This document shows, in pieces, positions 9,270 through 17,878 of a stretch of DNA of 64,000 nt. Both the position numbers and the translations under genes were made by a program. The notes under the pieces were generated by a model. It ran no database searches and was not told the DNA's origin. It saw only the letters and a list, made by a program, of their open reading frames with translations. The first letter of the stretch is position 1. Every line of letters starts with the position of its first letter. Source of the stretch: Citrobacter tructae (GTDB lineage: Bacteria; Pseudomonadota; Gammaproteobacteria; Enterobacterales; Enterobacteriaceae); contig NZ_CP038469.1 in NCBI RefSeq assembly GCF_004684345.1, positions 186,001 to 250,000 of the forward strand, given 5' to 3'.

Positions 9270-10399
9270 CAGAGCTGGAAGTTACTCAGATCGTCGGTAT
9301 CGACTTCGGCATCGATCTGCCCGACCAGATAAGAGCTGACTTCCACTTCCTGCGGCGCAACCTGCACGTTATCGGACACCAGCCAGGTGTTGATCCACGG
9401 GATTGGGTTCGAACGCGTCTGGAACGGCAAATCAAGCCCAACGGCCTGCATGCGGATATTGGTGATGTACTCGACGTACTGGCACAGAATGTCTTTGTTC
9501 AGGCCGATCATCGAACCGTCGCGGAACAGGTAGTCTGCCCACTCTTTTTCCTGCAACGCGGCCTGTACGAACAGGTCGTAGCAATCCTGTTTACACTCTT
9601 CGGCAATCTCTGCCATTTCTGGATCGTCTACGCCGCTGCGCAACAGGTTCAGCATATGCTGAGTGCCGGTCAGGTGCAGGGCTTCATCGCGGGCGATCAG
9701 ACGAATGATTTTTGCGTTGCCTTCCATTAGTTCACGCTCGGCAAAGGCGAAAGAGCAGGCGAAGCTGACATAGAAGCGAATCGCTTCCAGCGCGTTCACG
9801 CTCATCAGACACAGATACAGTTTCTTTTTCAGTTCGCGCAGGTTTACGGTCACGGTTTTACCGTTGACGGTATGCGTACCCTCACCCAGCAGGTGCCAGT
9901 AGCTGGTCATTTCGATCAGCTCATCGTAGTAGCTGGAGATCCCTTCCGCGCGTTTCTGAATCTGTTCATTGGTGACGATATCGTCAAACACCACTGCAGG
10001 ATCGTTGACGATGTTACGGATGATGTGGGTGTAAGAGCGTGAGTGAATGGTTTCGGAGAATGCCCACGTTTCCACCCAAGTTTCCAGTTCAGGGATCGAG
10101 ATCAGCGGCAGTAGTGCCACGTTCGGGCTGCGGCCCTGGATGGAGTCCAGCAGAGTCTGGTATTTCAGGTTACTGATAAAGATGTGTTTTTCATGTTCTG
10201 GCAGCGCCTGGAAGTCGATACGATCGCGAGAAACATCGACCTCTTCCGGACGCCAGAAGAAAGAGAGTTGCTTTTCGATCAGTTTTTCGAAGATGTCATA
10301 TTTTTGCTGATCGTAGCGCGCGACGTTCACCGGCTGGCCGAAGAACATCGGTTCCAGAAGCTGGTCATTTTTCGTCTGTGAAAAAGTGGTGTATGCCAT
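9269..10399 (-). CDS. nrdB: Ribonucleotide reductase class Ia beta subunit
   Basis: This 376-residue R2 subunit carries the diiron-tyrosyl radical that starts ribonucleotide reduction in NrdA. The ferritin-like diiron ligand motifs are visible: an SETIHSRSYTHI region near residue 115 with the radical Tyr, and a RDEALHLTGTQH region near 235. The C-terminal tail DDLSNFQL is the NrdA-docking peptide. Length matches E. coli NrdB. It is downstream of nrdA, separated by a 62-bp spacer with a REP hairpin, and overlaps yfaE by one base. Confidence 0.96.
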   Translation of the reverse strand: MAYTTFSQTKNDQLLEPMFFGQPVNVARYDQQKYDIFEKLIEKQLSFFWRPEEVDVSRDRIDFQALPEHEKHIFISNLKYQTLLDSIQGRSPNVALLPLISIPELETWVETWAFSETIHSRSYTHIIRNIVNDPAVVFDDIVTNEQIQKRAEGISSYYDELIEMTSYWHLLGEGTHTVNGKTVTVNLRELKKKLYLCLMSVNALEAIRFYVSFACSFAFAERELMEGNAKIIRLIARDEALHLTGTQHMLNLLRSGVDDPEMAEIAEECKQDCYDLFVQAALQEKEWADYLFRDGSMIGLNKDILCQYVEYITNIRMQAVGLDLPFQTRSNPIPWINTWLVSDNVQVAPQEVEVSSYLVGQIDAEVDTDDLSNFQL

Positions 10400-10425
10400 T
10401 GATGTGGATCCTGTCTGGAATGTAA

Positions 10426-10456
10426 TGCCGGATGGCGTTTATACCGCCATCCGGCA
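10426..10456. repeat. REP unit between nrdA and nrdB
   Basis: A perfect 12-bp inverted repeat (TGCCGGATGGCG, 7-base loop) lies inside the operon between the nrdA stop and nrdB start. Sequence and position resemble a REP unit. It could adjust the relative stability of the nrdA and nrdB message segments. Confidence 0.75.
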
Positions 10457-10461
10457 AAAGA

Positions 10462-12747
10462 TTAAATCTTACATGCGCCGCTTTCGCAGCCATCGTCCTG
10501 AATGGACGGCACCAGATCGTCCTGAGAATCTTCCGCACCGTCACGGGTGTTCTGATAATACAGCGTTTTGACACCAAATTTGTAGGCGGTGAGCAGGTCT
10601 TTCAGCAGCTGCTGCATCGGCACTTTTCCGGACGGGAAACGTGACGGATCGTAGTTAGTATTTGCTGAAATCGACTGATCGATAAACTTCTGCATCACGC
10701 CAACCAGTTGCAGGTAGCCATCGTTATTTGGCATTTCCCACAGCAGCTCGTAGGCATTTTTCAGATGTTCATAATCCGGTACCACCTGACGCAGGATGCC
10801 ATCTTTCGACGCTTTGATGCTCACGTGACCGCGTGGAGGCTCAATGCCGTTGGTGGCGTTGGAGATCTGCGAAGAGGTCTCGGACGGCATCAGGGCAGAC
10901 AGCGTGGAGTTACGCAGGCCGTGAGTCTTGATCGATTCACGCAGGGCTTCCCAGTCGTGATGCAGCGGTTCGTTGACGATCGCGTCCAGATCTTTCTTGT
11001 AGGTATCGATCGGCAGAATCCCTTTGGCGTAAGTGGTTTCGTTAAACCACGGGCACGCGCCTTGCTCTTTTGCCAGCTCATTCGAGGCTTTCAGCAGGTA
11101 ATACTGGATGGCCTCAAAGGTTTTGTGGGTCAGGTTATTTGCGCTGCCGTCAGAGTAACGTTTGCCGTTTTTCGCCAGCCAGTAAGCGTAGTTGATTACG
11201 CCAATACCCAGCGTACGGCGGCCCATGGCACCGCGTTTAGCAGCCGGGATCGGATAATCCTGGTAATCCAGCAGCGCATCCAGCGCACGCACGGCCAGTA
11301 CAGCCAGCTCTTCCAGTTCGTCCAGGCTCTCGATAGCACCCAGGTTAAATGCAGAAAGCGTACACAGCGCAATTTCACCGTTTTCGTCGTTAACGTCAGT
11401 CAGCGGTTTGGTCGGTAGAGCAATTTCCAGGCACAGGTTGGACTGGCGCACTGGCGCGATAGCCGGATCAAACGGGCTGTGGGTGTTGCAGTGGTCGACG
11501 TTCTGAATGTAGATACGGCCGGTAGAGGCACGTTCCTGCATCATCAGCGAGAACAGCTCAACCGCTTTCACGCGCTGTTTACGAATGCTGTCGTCGTTTT
11601 CATACTGGGTATACAGACGTTCGAATTCGTCCTGATCGGCGAAGAACGCGTCGTACAGGCCAGGAACGTCGGACGGGCTGAACAGAGTGATGTCGCCGCC
11701 TTTTAGCAGGCGGGTGTACATCAGCTTGTTGATCTGCACACCGTAGTCCATATGACGCACGCGGTTGCCTTCAACGCCACGGTTATTTTTCAGTACCAGC
11801 AGGCTTTCAACTTCCAGATGCCACATCGGGTAGAACAACGTGGCAGCACCGCCGCGTACGCCGCCCTGAGAGCAGGATTTCACCGCCGTCTGGAAATGCT
11901 TATAGAACGGGATGCAACCGGTGTGGAATGCTTCACCGCCGCGAATCGGGCTACCCAGCGCACGAATACGGCCAGCGTTGATGCCGATACCGGCGCGCTG
12001 GGAAACGTATTTCACGATGGCGCTGGAGGTCGCGTTGATGGAATCCAGGCTGTCGCCGCACTCGATCAGGACGCAGGAGCTGAACTGACGGGTTGGGGTA
12101 CGCACGCCGGACATGATCGGCGTTGGCAGCGAAATTTTAAACGTAGAAACGGCGTCGTAGAAACGTTTAACGTATTCCAGACGGGTTGCACGTGGGTAAT
12201 TTGAGAACAGGCAAGCCGCCACCAGAATATAGAGGAACTGCGCGCTTTCATAAATCTCACCGGTGACGCGGTTTTGTACCAGATATTTGCCTTCTAACTG
12301 CTTAACAGCAGCGTAGGAGAAGGTCATATCGCGGTCGTGTTCGATGAACGAGTCCATCTGCTTGAACTCTTCTTCCGTGTAGTCTTCCAGCAGATGATTG
12401 TCGTATTTGCCCATTTCAACCATTTTCACCACATGGTCAAACAGTGCTGGCGGTTCAAACTCACCGTAGGCTTTTTTGCGCAGGTGGAAAATCGCCAGGC
12501 GGGCAGCCAGGTATTGATAATCCGGCGCGTCGCGGGAGATCAGATCGGCAGCTGCTTTGATAATCGTTTCGTGGATATCGGAAGTCTTGATACCGTCATA
12601 AAACTGAATGTGGGAGCGCAGCTCGACCTGAGAAATCGATACGTTATTCAGTCCTTCTGCCGCCCAATCCAGAACTCGGTGGATTTTGTCGAGATTGATG
12701 CGCTCTGTACTACCATCACGCTTTGTCACCAGCAGACTCTGATTCAT
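10462..12747 (-). CDS. nrdA: Ribonucleotide reductase class Ia alpha subunit
   Basis: This 761-residue catalytic R1 subunit reduces ribonucleoside diphosphates to deoxyribonucleotides under aerobic conditions. An N-terminal ATP-cone is visible at residues 5-95 and sets overall activity through dATP/ATP. The barrel carries the redox and radical cysteines, for example in the NLCLEIALP segment near residue 439. The swinging C-terminal pair is at the end (CESGACKI). Length equals E. coli NrdA. It leads nrdA-nrdB-yfaE; the promoter region carries NrdR and DnaA boxes. Confidence 0.97.
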   Translation of the reverse strand: MNQSLLVTKRDGSTERINLDKIHRVLDWAAEGLNNVSISQVELRSHIQFYDGIKTSDIHETIIKAAADLISRDAPDYQYLAARLAIFHLRKKAYGEFEPPALFDHVVKMVEMGKYDNHLLEDYTEEEFKQMDSFIEHDRDMTFSYAAVKQLEGKYLVQNRVTGEIYESAQFLYILVAACLFSNYPRATRLEYVKRFYDAVSTFKISLPTPIMSGVRTPTRQFSSCVLIECGDSLDSINATSSAIVKYVSQRAGIGINAGRIRALGSPIRGGEAFHTGCIPFYKHFQTAVKSCSQGGVRGGAATLFYPMWHLEVESLLVLKNNRGVEGNRVRHMDYGVQINKLMYTRLLKGGDITLFSPSDVPGLYDAFFADQDEFERLYTQYENDDSIRKQRVKAVELFSLMMQERASTGRIYIQNVDHCNTHSPFDPAIAPVRQSNLCLEIALPTKPLTDVNDENGEIALCTLSAFNLGAIESLDELEELAVLAVRALDALLDYQDYPIPAAKRGAMGRRTLGIGVINYAYWLAKNGKRYSDGSANNLTHKTFEAIQYYLLKASNELAKEQGACPWFNETTYAKGILPIDTYKKDLDAIVNEPLHHDWEALRESIKTHGLRNSTLSALMPSETSSQISNATNGIEPPRGHVSIKASKDGILRQVVPDYEHLKNAYELLWEMPNNDGYLQLVGVMQKFIDQSISANTNYDPSRFPSGKVPMQQLLKDLLTAYKFGVKTLYYQNTRDGAEDSQDDLVPSIQDDGCESGACKI

Positions 12748-13095
12748 GTGGTTTTTTACCTGTCCGTGAAAGAAAAAATATCCCCTACATTATCCACAAT
12801 GCCATGTTGTGACTAAGTCTGTGGATAAATACTATATGTAGGGGTTGTTTGATAAGATAGACGCTATATGGTGAGTATTCTAGTAGGGATTCTTTTCAGT
12901 ACAAGAGTTGATTTTGGCGTTAAATTGAGGTTGCAAAAGGGTAATAATCGCTAAGTGCGCGTCTTATAAGGCCTGGCGAGGATGTCAATAATTGAGAAAA
13001 AAAATAGAAAATTTGATCGAGTGCTGATTTCTTCATCGAACTGGAAAAGCGCGCTGCAGAATACAGCGCAAGCTTTATAAGAATATTTTATGGTG
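12748..13095. promoter_or_regulatory. nrdA upstream region with DnaA and NrdR boxes
   Basis: This 348-bp stretch has no gene. Two perfect DnaA boxes face each other: TTATCCACA at 12790-12798 and TGTGGATAA at 12820-12828. Two NrdR-like boxes follow at 12829-12844 and 12861-12876, both with a CTATATG core and 32 bp apart start to start, about three helical turns. This matches the known E. coli nrdAB layout, where NrdR represses and DnaA ties expression to replication. A half REP-like sequence (about 12957-12980) lies nearer ubiG. I see no credible coding sequence. Confidence 0.8.
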
Positions 13096-13824
13096 TTAGT
13101 CGTTTTTTGCTGTTGTGTGTAACATGTAGTTAACATCAACACCTGGCGCCAGCTTAAAATGATTGGTGATAGGGTTGTAATGTAAACCGGTCATGTGACG
13201 CTCTTTCAGCACGGTTTGATCGACCCAACCTAAAAGCTCCGCAGGTTTAATGAATTTTTTCACATCATGCGTGCCTTTGGGCACCATGCGCAGAATGTAC
13301 TCAGCACCGACGACCGCCATCAGCCATGATTTGCCGTTGCGGTTGAGCGTGGAGAAAAACACGTCGCCGCCAGGCTTCACCAGTTGGGCGCAGGCTCTGA
13401 CCACCGACTGCGGGTCCGGTACGTGTTCCAGCATCTCCATGCAGGTCACGACGTCGTACTGGTGTGCATATTTTTCGGCATGTTCCTCCACGGTTTCCTG
13501 CACGTACTCCACCTGAATTCCGCTTTCCAGCGCATGCAGTTTTGCCACCTGTAGCGGTTCAAAGCCCATATCCAGGCCGGTGACCGTTGCGCCTTCGCGC
13601 GCCATGCTTTCAGCCAGAATGCCGCCGCCGCAGCCAACATCGAGCACTTTTTTACCAAACAGGCCGCCTGACCGCTCGGTGATATAGCCCAGACGCAGCG
13701 GGTTAATGCGGTGCAGAGGCTTAAATTCACCCTCAAGATCCCACCAGCGCGACGCGACTGCTTCAAATTTGGCAATTTCTTCATGGTCAACGTTGTGAGT
13801 CACCGGGGGTTTTTCGGCATTCAT
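13096..13824 (-). CDS. ubiG: Ubiquinone/menaquinone-type O-methyltransferase UbiG
   Basis: This 242-residue SAM-dependent methyltransferase performs both O-methylation steps of ubiquinone synthesis. The SAM-binding motif VLDVGCGGGILAE is at residues about 60-72, with the acidic LDMGFEP strand after it. The sequence is close to E. coli UbiG (240 residues) with a slightly different C-terminal tail (LHTTAKND). It is transcribed away from gyrA; the 158-bp spacer must hold both promoters. nrdA lies downstream on the same strand but has its own promoter. Confidence 0.96.
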   Translation of the reverse strand: MNAEKPPVTHNVDHEEIAKFEAVASRWWDLEGEFKPLHRINPLRLGYITERSGGLFGKKVLDVGCGGGILAESMAREGATVTGLDMGFEPLQVAKLHALESGIQVEYVQETVEEHAEKYAHQYDVVTCMEMLEHVPDPQSVVRACAQLVKPGGDVFFSTLNRNGKSWLMAVVGAEYILRMVPKGTHDVKKFIKPAELLGWVDQTVLKERHMTGLHYNPITNHFKLAPGVDVNYMLHTTAKND

Positions 13825-13908
13825 TGGGGCTTCTACTCCTTAATTAGCAATGCAAGGGAGTATATCAGCCTGACGGGATGAATAAAGCCTCTCTCTGGGG
13901 GAATCCAT

Positions 13909-13938
13909 TTACCTGAATCTGCGCGGATGTGTTATAAT
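13909..13938 (+). promoter_or_regulatory. Probable gyrA promoter
   Basis: A perfect -10 hexamer TATAAT lies at 13933-13938 with a weak -35 (TTACCT, 13909-13914) 18 bp upstream. The start of transcription would be near 13945, about 38 nt before the gyrA ATG. A weak -35 and GC-rich discriminator fit the supercoiling-controlled gyrA promoter known in E. coli. Confidence 0.6.
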
Positions 13939-13982
13939 TTGCGACCTTTGAATCCGGGATACAGTAGAGGGATAGCGGTTAG

Positions 13983-16619
13983 ATGAGCGACCTTGCGAGA
14001 GAAATTACACCGGTCAACATTGAGGAAGAGCTGAAGAGCTCCTATCTGGATTATGCGATGTCGGTCATTGTTGGCCGTGCGCTGCCGGATGTCCGAGATG
14101 GCCTGAAGCCGGTTCACCGTCGCGTACTTTACGCCATGAACGTATTGGGCAACGACTGGAATAAAGCCTATAAAAAATCTGCCCGTGTCGTTGGTGACGT
14201 AATCGGTAAATACCACCCTCATGGTGATACCGCCGTTTACGACACCATTGTTCGTATGGCGCAACCATTCTCCTTGCGTTACATGCTGGTGGATGGTCAG
14301 GGTAACTTTGGTTCTGTCGATGGCGACTCCGCCGCAGCGATGCGTTATACGGAAATCCGTATGTCGAAAATCGCCCACGAACTGATGGCTGACCTGGAAA
14401 AAGAAACGGTTGATTTCGTCGATAACTACGACGGCACCGAACGCATTCCGGATGTTATGCCAACCAAAATTCCTAACCTGCTGGTGAACGGTTCGTCCGG
14501 TATCGCGGTAGGTATGGCGACCAACATTCCGCCGCACAACCTGACGGAAGTGATTAACGGCTGCCTGGCCTACATTGACGATGAAGACATCAGCATTGAA
14601 GGGCTGATGGAACACATCCCAGGCCCGGACTTCCCGACCGCTGCGATCATCAACGGTCGTCGTGGTATTGAAGAAGCCTACCGTACCGGCCGTGGCAAAG
14701 TGTACATTCGCGCACGCGCGGAAGTCGAAGCTGACGCGAAAACCGGTCGTGAAACCATTATCGTGCACGAAATTCCGTATCAGGTGAACAAAGCGCGCCT
14801 GATCGAGAAAATTGCCGAGCTGGTAAAAGAAAAACGCGTTGAAGGCATCAGCGCGCTGCGTGACGAGTCTGACAAAGACGGTATGCGCATCGTGATTGAA
14901 GTAAAACGCGACGCGGTCGGGGAAGTGGTTCTCAACAACCTCTATTCCCAGACCCAACTGCAGGTTTCCTTCGGTATTAACATGGTTGCGCTGCACCATG
15001 GTCAGCCGAAGATCATGAACCTGAAAGACATTATCGCTGCGTTTGTGCGCCACCGTCGTGAAGTGGTTACCCGCCGTACTATTTTTGAACTGCGTAAAGC
15101 CCGCGACCGTGCTCACATTCTCGAAGCACTGGCGATTGCGCTCGCCAACATCGATCCGATCATCGAGTTGATCCGTCGTGCGCCAACGCCGGCTGAAGCG
15201 AAAGCAGGACTGGTTGCGCGTTCGTGGGAACTGGGTAACGTTTCTGCGATGCTGGAACGTGCCGGTGATGACGCCGCTCGTCCTGAATGGCTGGAGCCTG
15301 AGTTTGGCGTGCGTGACGGTCAGTATTACCTGACGGAACAGCAGGCCCAGGCAATTCTGGATCTGCGTTTGCAGAAACTGACCGGCCTTGAGCATGAAAA
15401 ACTGCTCGACGAATATAAAGAGCTGCTGGAGCAGATCGCTGAACTGTTGCACATTCTGGGCAGTGCCGATCGTCTGATGGAAGTGATTCGTGAAGAGATG
15501 GAGCTGGTTCGCGAGCAGTTCGGTGATGAGCGTCGCACCGAAATCACCGCCAACAGCGCTGACATTAACATCGAAGATCTGATTACCCAGGAAGATGTTG
15601 TCGTGACCTTGTCTCATCAGGGCTACGTTAAATATCAGCCGTTAACTGATTACGAAGCACAGCGTCGTGGCGGTAAGGGTAAATCAGCGGCACGTATTAA
15701 AGAAGAAGACTTTATCGACCGTCTGCTGGTGGCCAACACCCACGACACGATCCTCTGCTTCTCCAGCCGTGGCCGTCTGTACTGGATGAAGGTGTATCAG
15801 CTGCCGGAAGCGAGCCGTGGCGCGCGTGGACGTCCAATCGTCAACCTGCTGCCGCTGGAAGCCAACGAACGTATTACCGCGATTCTGCCGGTACGCGAGT
15901 ACGAAGAGGGCGTGAACGTCTTTATGGCAACCGCCAGCGGTACGGTGAAGAAAACGGCGCTGACCGAGTTCAGTCGTCCGCGTTCTGCCGGTATTATCGC
16001 GGTTAACCTCAATGAAGGCGATGAACTGATTGGCGTGGATCTGACCTCCGGGTCCGACGAAGCGATGCTGTTCTCTGCCGCAGGTAAAGTGGTGCGCTTC
16101 AAAGAAGACGCCGTGCGTGCGATGGGTCGTACTGCGACCGGCGTTCGTGGTATCAAGCTTGCTGGTGAAGACAAAGTCGTTTCTCTGATTATTCCTCGTG
16201 GCGAAGGTGCAATCCTGACTGTGACGCAAAACGGTTATGGTAAGCGTACTGCGGCAGAAGAGTATCCGACCAAGTCACGTGCGACGCAGGGCGTTATCTC
16301 CATCAAAGTTACCGAGCGCAACGGTTCCGTTGTCGGCGCGGTGCAGGTGACCGATAGCGACCAGATCATGATGATCACTGATGCAGGTACGCTGGTGCGT
16401 ACGCGCGTGTCGGAAATTAGCGTGGTCGGGCGTAACACCCAAGGCGTTATCCTCATCCGCACGGCGGAAGATGAAAACGTGGTGGGTCTGCAACGTGTTG
16501 CTGAACCGGTTGATGACGAAGAACTGGATTCCATCGACGGAAGTGCTGCTGAAGGGGACGAGGATATCGCGCCTGAAGCAGAAAGCGATGACGATGCAGC
16601 GGATGACGCAGAAGAGTAA
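13983..16619 (+). CDS. gyrA: DNA gyrase subunit A
   Basis: This 878-residue breakage-reunion subunit of DNA gyrase works with GyrB to introduce negative supercoils. The winged-helix/tower region comes first, with the catalytic Tyr in the AAAMRYTEIRM segment (about residue 122). The six-bladed C-terminal DNA-wrapping domain follows; the GyrA box QRRGGKGK is near residue 560. The tail is very acidic, as usual. In the quinolone region (GDTAVYDT) residue 83 is Thr and residue 87 is Asp. E. coli has Ser at 83, and Thr is the reported wild-type residue in Citrobacter freundii. A strong terminator follows. Confidence 0.98.
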   Translation: MSDLAREITPVNIEEELKSSYLDYAMSVIVGRALPDVRDGLKPVHRRVLYAMNVLGNDWNKAYKKSARVVGDVIGKYHPHGDTAVYDTIVRMAQPFSLRYMLVDGQGNFGSVDGDSAAAMRYTEIRMSKIAHELMADLEKETVDFVDNYDGTERIPDVMPTKIPNLLVNGSSGIAVGMATNIPPHNLTEVINGCLAYIDDEDISIEGLMEHIPGPDFPTAAIINGRRGIEEAYRTGRGKVYIRARAEVEADAKTGRETIIVHEIPYQVNKARLIEKIAELVKEKRVEGISALRDESDKDGMRIVIEVKRDAVGEVVLNNLYSQTQLQVSFGINMVALHHGQPKIMNLKDIIAAFVRHRREVVTRRTIFELRKARDRAHILEALAIALANIDPIIELIRRAPTPAEAKAGLVARSWELGNVSAMLERAGDDAARPEWLEPEFGVRDGQYYLTEQQAQAILDLRLQKLTGLEHEKLLDEYKELLEQIAELLHILGSADRLMEVIREEMELVREQFGDERRTEITANSADINIEDLITQEDVVVTLSHQGYVKYQPLTDYEAQRRGGKGKSAARIKEEDFIDRLLVANTHDTILCFSSRGRLYWMKVYQLPEASRGARGRPIVNLLPLEANERITAILPVREYEEGVNVFMATASGTVKKTALTEFSRPRSAGIIAVNLNEGDELIGVDLTSGSDEAMLFSAAGKVVRFKEDAVRAMGRTATGVRGIKLAGEDKVVSLIIPRGEGAILTVTQNGYGKRTAAEEYPTKSRATQGVISIKVTERNGSVVGAVQVTDSDQIMMITDAGTLVRTRVSEISVVGRNTQGVILIRTAEDENVVGLQRVAEPVDDEELDSIDGSAAEGDEDIAPEAESDDDAADDAEE

Positions 16620-16637
16620 TTAAGCTGTCATGAGAAG

Positions 16638-16665
16638 GGGCCGGAGAAATCCGGCCCTTTTTTTT
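16638..16665 (+). terminator. gyrA intrinsic terminator
   Basis: An 8-bp GC-rich stem (GGGCCGGA, GAAA loop, TCCGGCCC) is followed directly by eight T residues. This is a strong Rho-independent terminator. The T run ends at the stop codon end of the convergent atoB gene, so the junction is very compact. Confidence 0.93.
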
Positions 16666-17848
16666 AGTTCATTCGTTCCACTATCATCGCAATCCCCTGA
16701 CCACCGCCGATACACAGCGTCGCCAGTCCCAGCGTTTTATCCCGCGCCTGTAGCGCATGTAGCAGTGTCACCAGAATACGCGCTCCGCTGGCGCCGATAG
16801 GATGGCCTAGCGCAATAGCACCGCCGTTAACGTTCACCTTTTGTGCATCAAACCCCAGCGTTTTTCCTACTGCCAGAAACTGTGCGGCAAAAGCTTCATT
16901 GGCCTCGATCACGTCGATATCGGATAGCTGTAGTCCGCTCAGTTGCAGCGCTTTTTGTGTGGCTGGAACAGGCCCCATACCCATCATCGCGGGTGCGACG
17001 CCGCCGCTGGCATAGGATTTGATTCGCGCCAGCGGTTTCAGCCCTGCGGCCAAGGCCGCAGATTCCTCCATTATCACCAGAGCCGCAGCACCGTCGTTAA
17101 TCCCTGAGGCGTTCCCGGCGGTGACGCTTCCTGTTTTGTCGAAGGCCGGACGTAATGCAGCCAGACCTTCTGCCGTGGTGTCAACTTTAGGGAATTCATC
17201 ACGATCAAAGACGATGGTTTTTTTCCGCGATACCACACTCACAGGGATGATTTCCGCCTGAAACGCACCCGATTCTATTGCTGATACCGCTTTGCGCTGC
17301 GACATCAGTGCCAGTTCATCCTGCATCTCCCGGCTAATACCATATTCGCGGGCGACATTTTCAGCGGTGATCCCCATATGGTAGCCGTGCTCGGCGCAGA
17401 TTAGGCCATCGCGCAGGATAACGTCGGACAACTGCCCGTCGCCAAGGCGATATCCCCAGCGGGCTTTGGCGTCTAACAGGTACGGAGCCTGGCTCATGTT
17501 TTCCATGCCACCGGCGACAATCGCCTGAGCCTGTCCGGCCTGAATAGCTTGTGCGGCAAGCGCCACGCTTTTGAGGCCAGAGCCGCAGACTTTATTTATG
17601 GTAAAGCCACAAACGGTGTCGGAGAGGCCGCTTTTTAATAGCGCCTGGCGTGCAGGGTTTTGCCCGAGACCTGCTTGCAATACATTACCCATGATCACCT
17701 CGTCAACCCGCTGCGGATCAAGGTGGGCGCGCTCAAGCGCAGCTTTAATGACGATTGCACCGAGTTCGACGGCGCCGGTGGTTGCCAGTGCGCCGTTGAA
17801 GCTACCGATTGCTGTACGTGCCGCGCTGACGATGACACAATTTTTCAT
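16664..17848 (-). CDS. atoB: Acetyl-CoA acetyltransferase AtoB (thiolase)
   Basis: This 394-residue biosynthetic-type thiolase cleaves acetoacetyl-CoA to two acetyl-CoA during growth on short-chain fatty acids. The nucleophile Cys88 is in INKVCGSGLKS. The conserved GHPIGASGAR segment holds the catalytic His, and the second cysteine lies in CIGGGQG near residue 379. Length equals E. coli AtoB. It is the last gene of atoDAEB, 30 bp after atoE. Confidence 0.96.
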   Translation of the reverse strand: MKNCVIVSAARTAIGSFNGALATTGAVELGAIVIKAALERAHLDPQRVDEVIMGNVLQAGLGQNPARQALLKSGLSDTVCGFTINKVCGSGLKSVALAAQAIQAGQAQAIVAGGMENMSQAPYLLDAKARWGYRLGDGQLSDVILRDGLICAEHGYHMGITAENVAREYGISREMQDELALMSQRKAVSAIESGAFQAEIIPVSVVSRKKTIVFDRDEFPKVDTTAEGLAALRPAFDKTGSVTAGNASGINDGAAALVIMEESAALAAGLKPLARIKSYASGGVAPAMMGMGPVPATQKALQLSGLQLSDIDVIEANEAFAAQFLAVGKTLGFDAQKVNVNGGAIALGHPIGASGARILVTLLHALQARDKTLGLATLCIGGGQGIAMIVERMN

Positions 17849-17878
17849 TTTTCTGTTCCTTTATGTAAGTGATTGCCG

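Noticed and set aside
12951..13142. A 63-codon frame between nrdA and ubiG
   Set aside because: It has no ribosome site and runs into the ubiG end. It lies in a known-type regulatory spacer.
13932..15617. A 561-codon open frame antisense to gyrA
   Set aside because: It lies wholly opposite a certain gene, has no family resemblance and no ribosome site. High-GC third positions of gyrA create such frames by chance.
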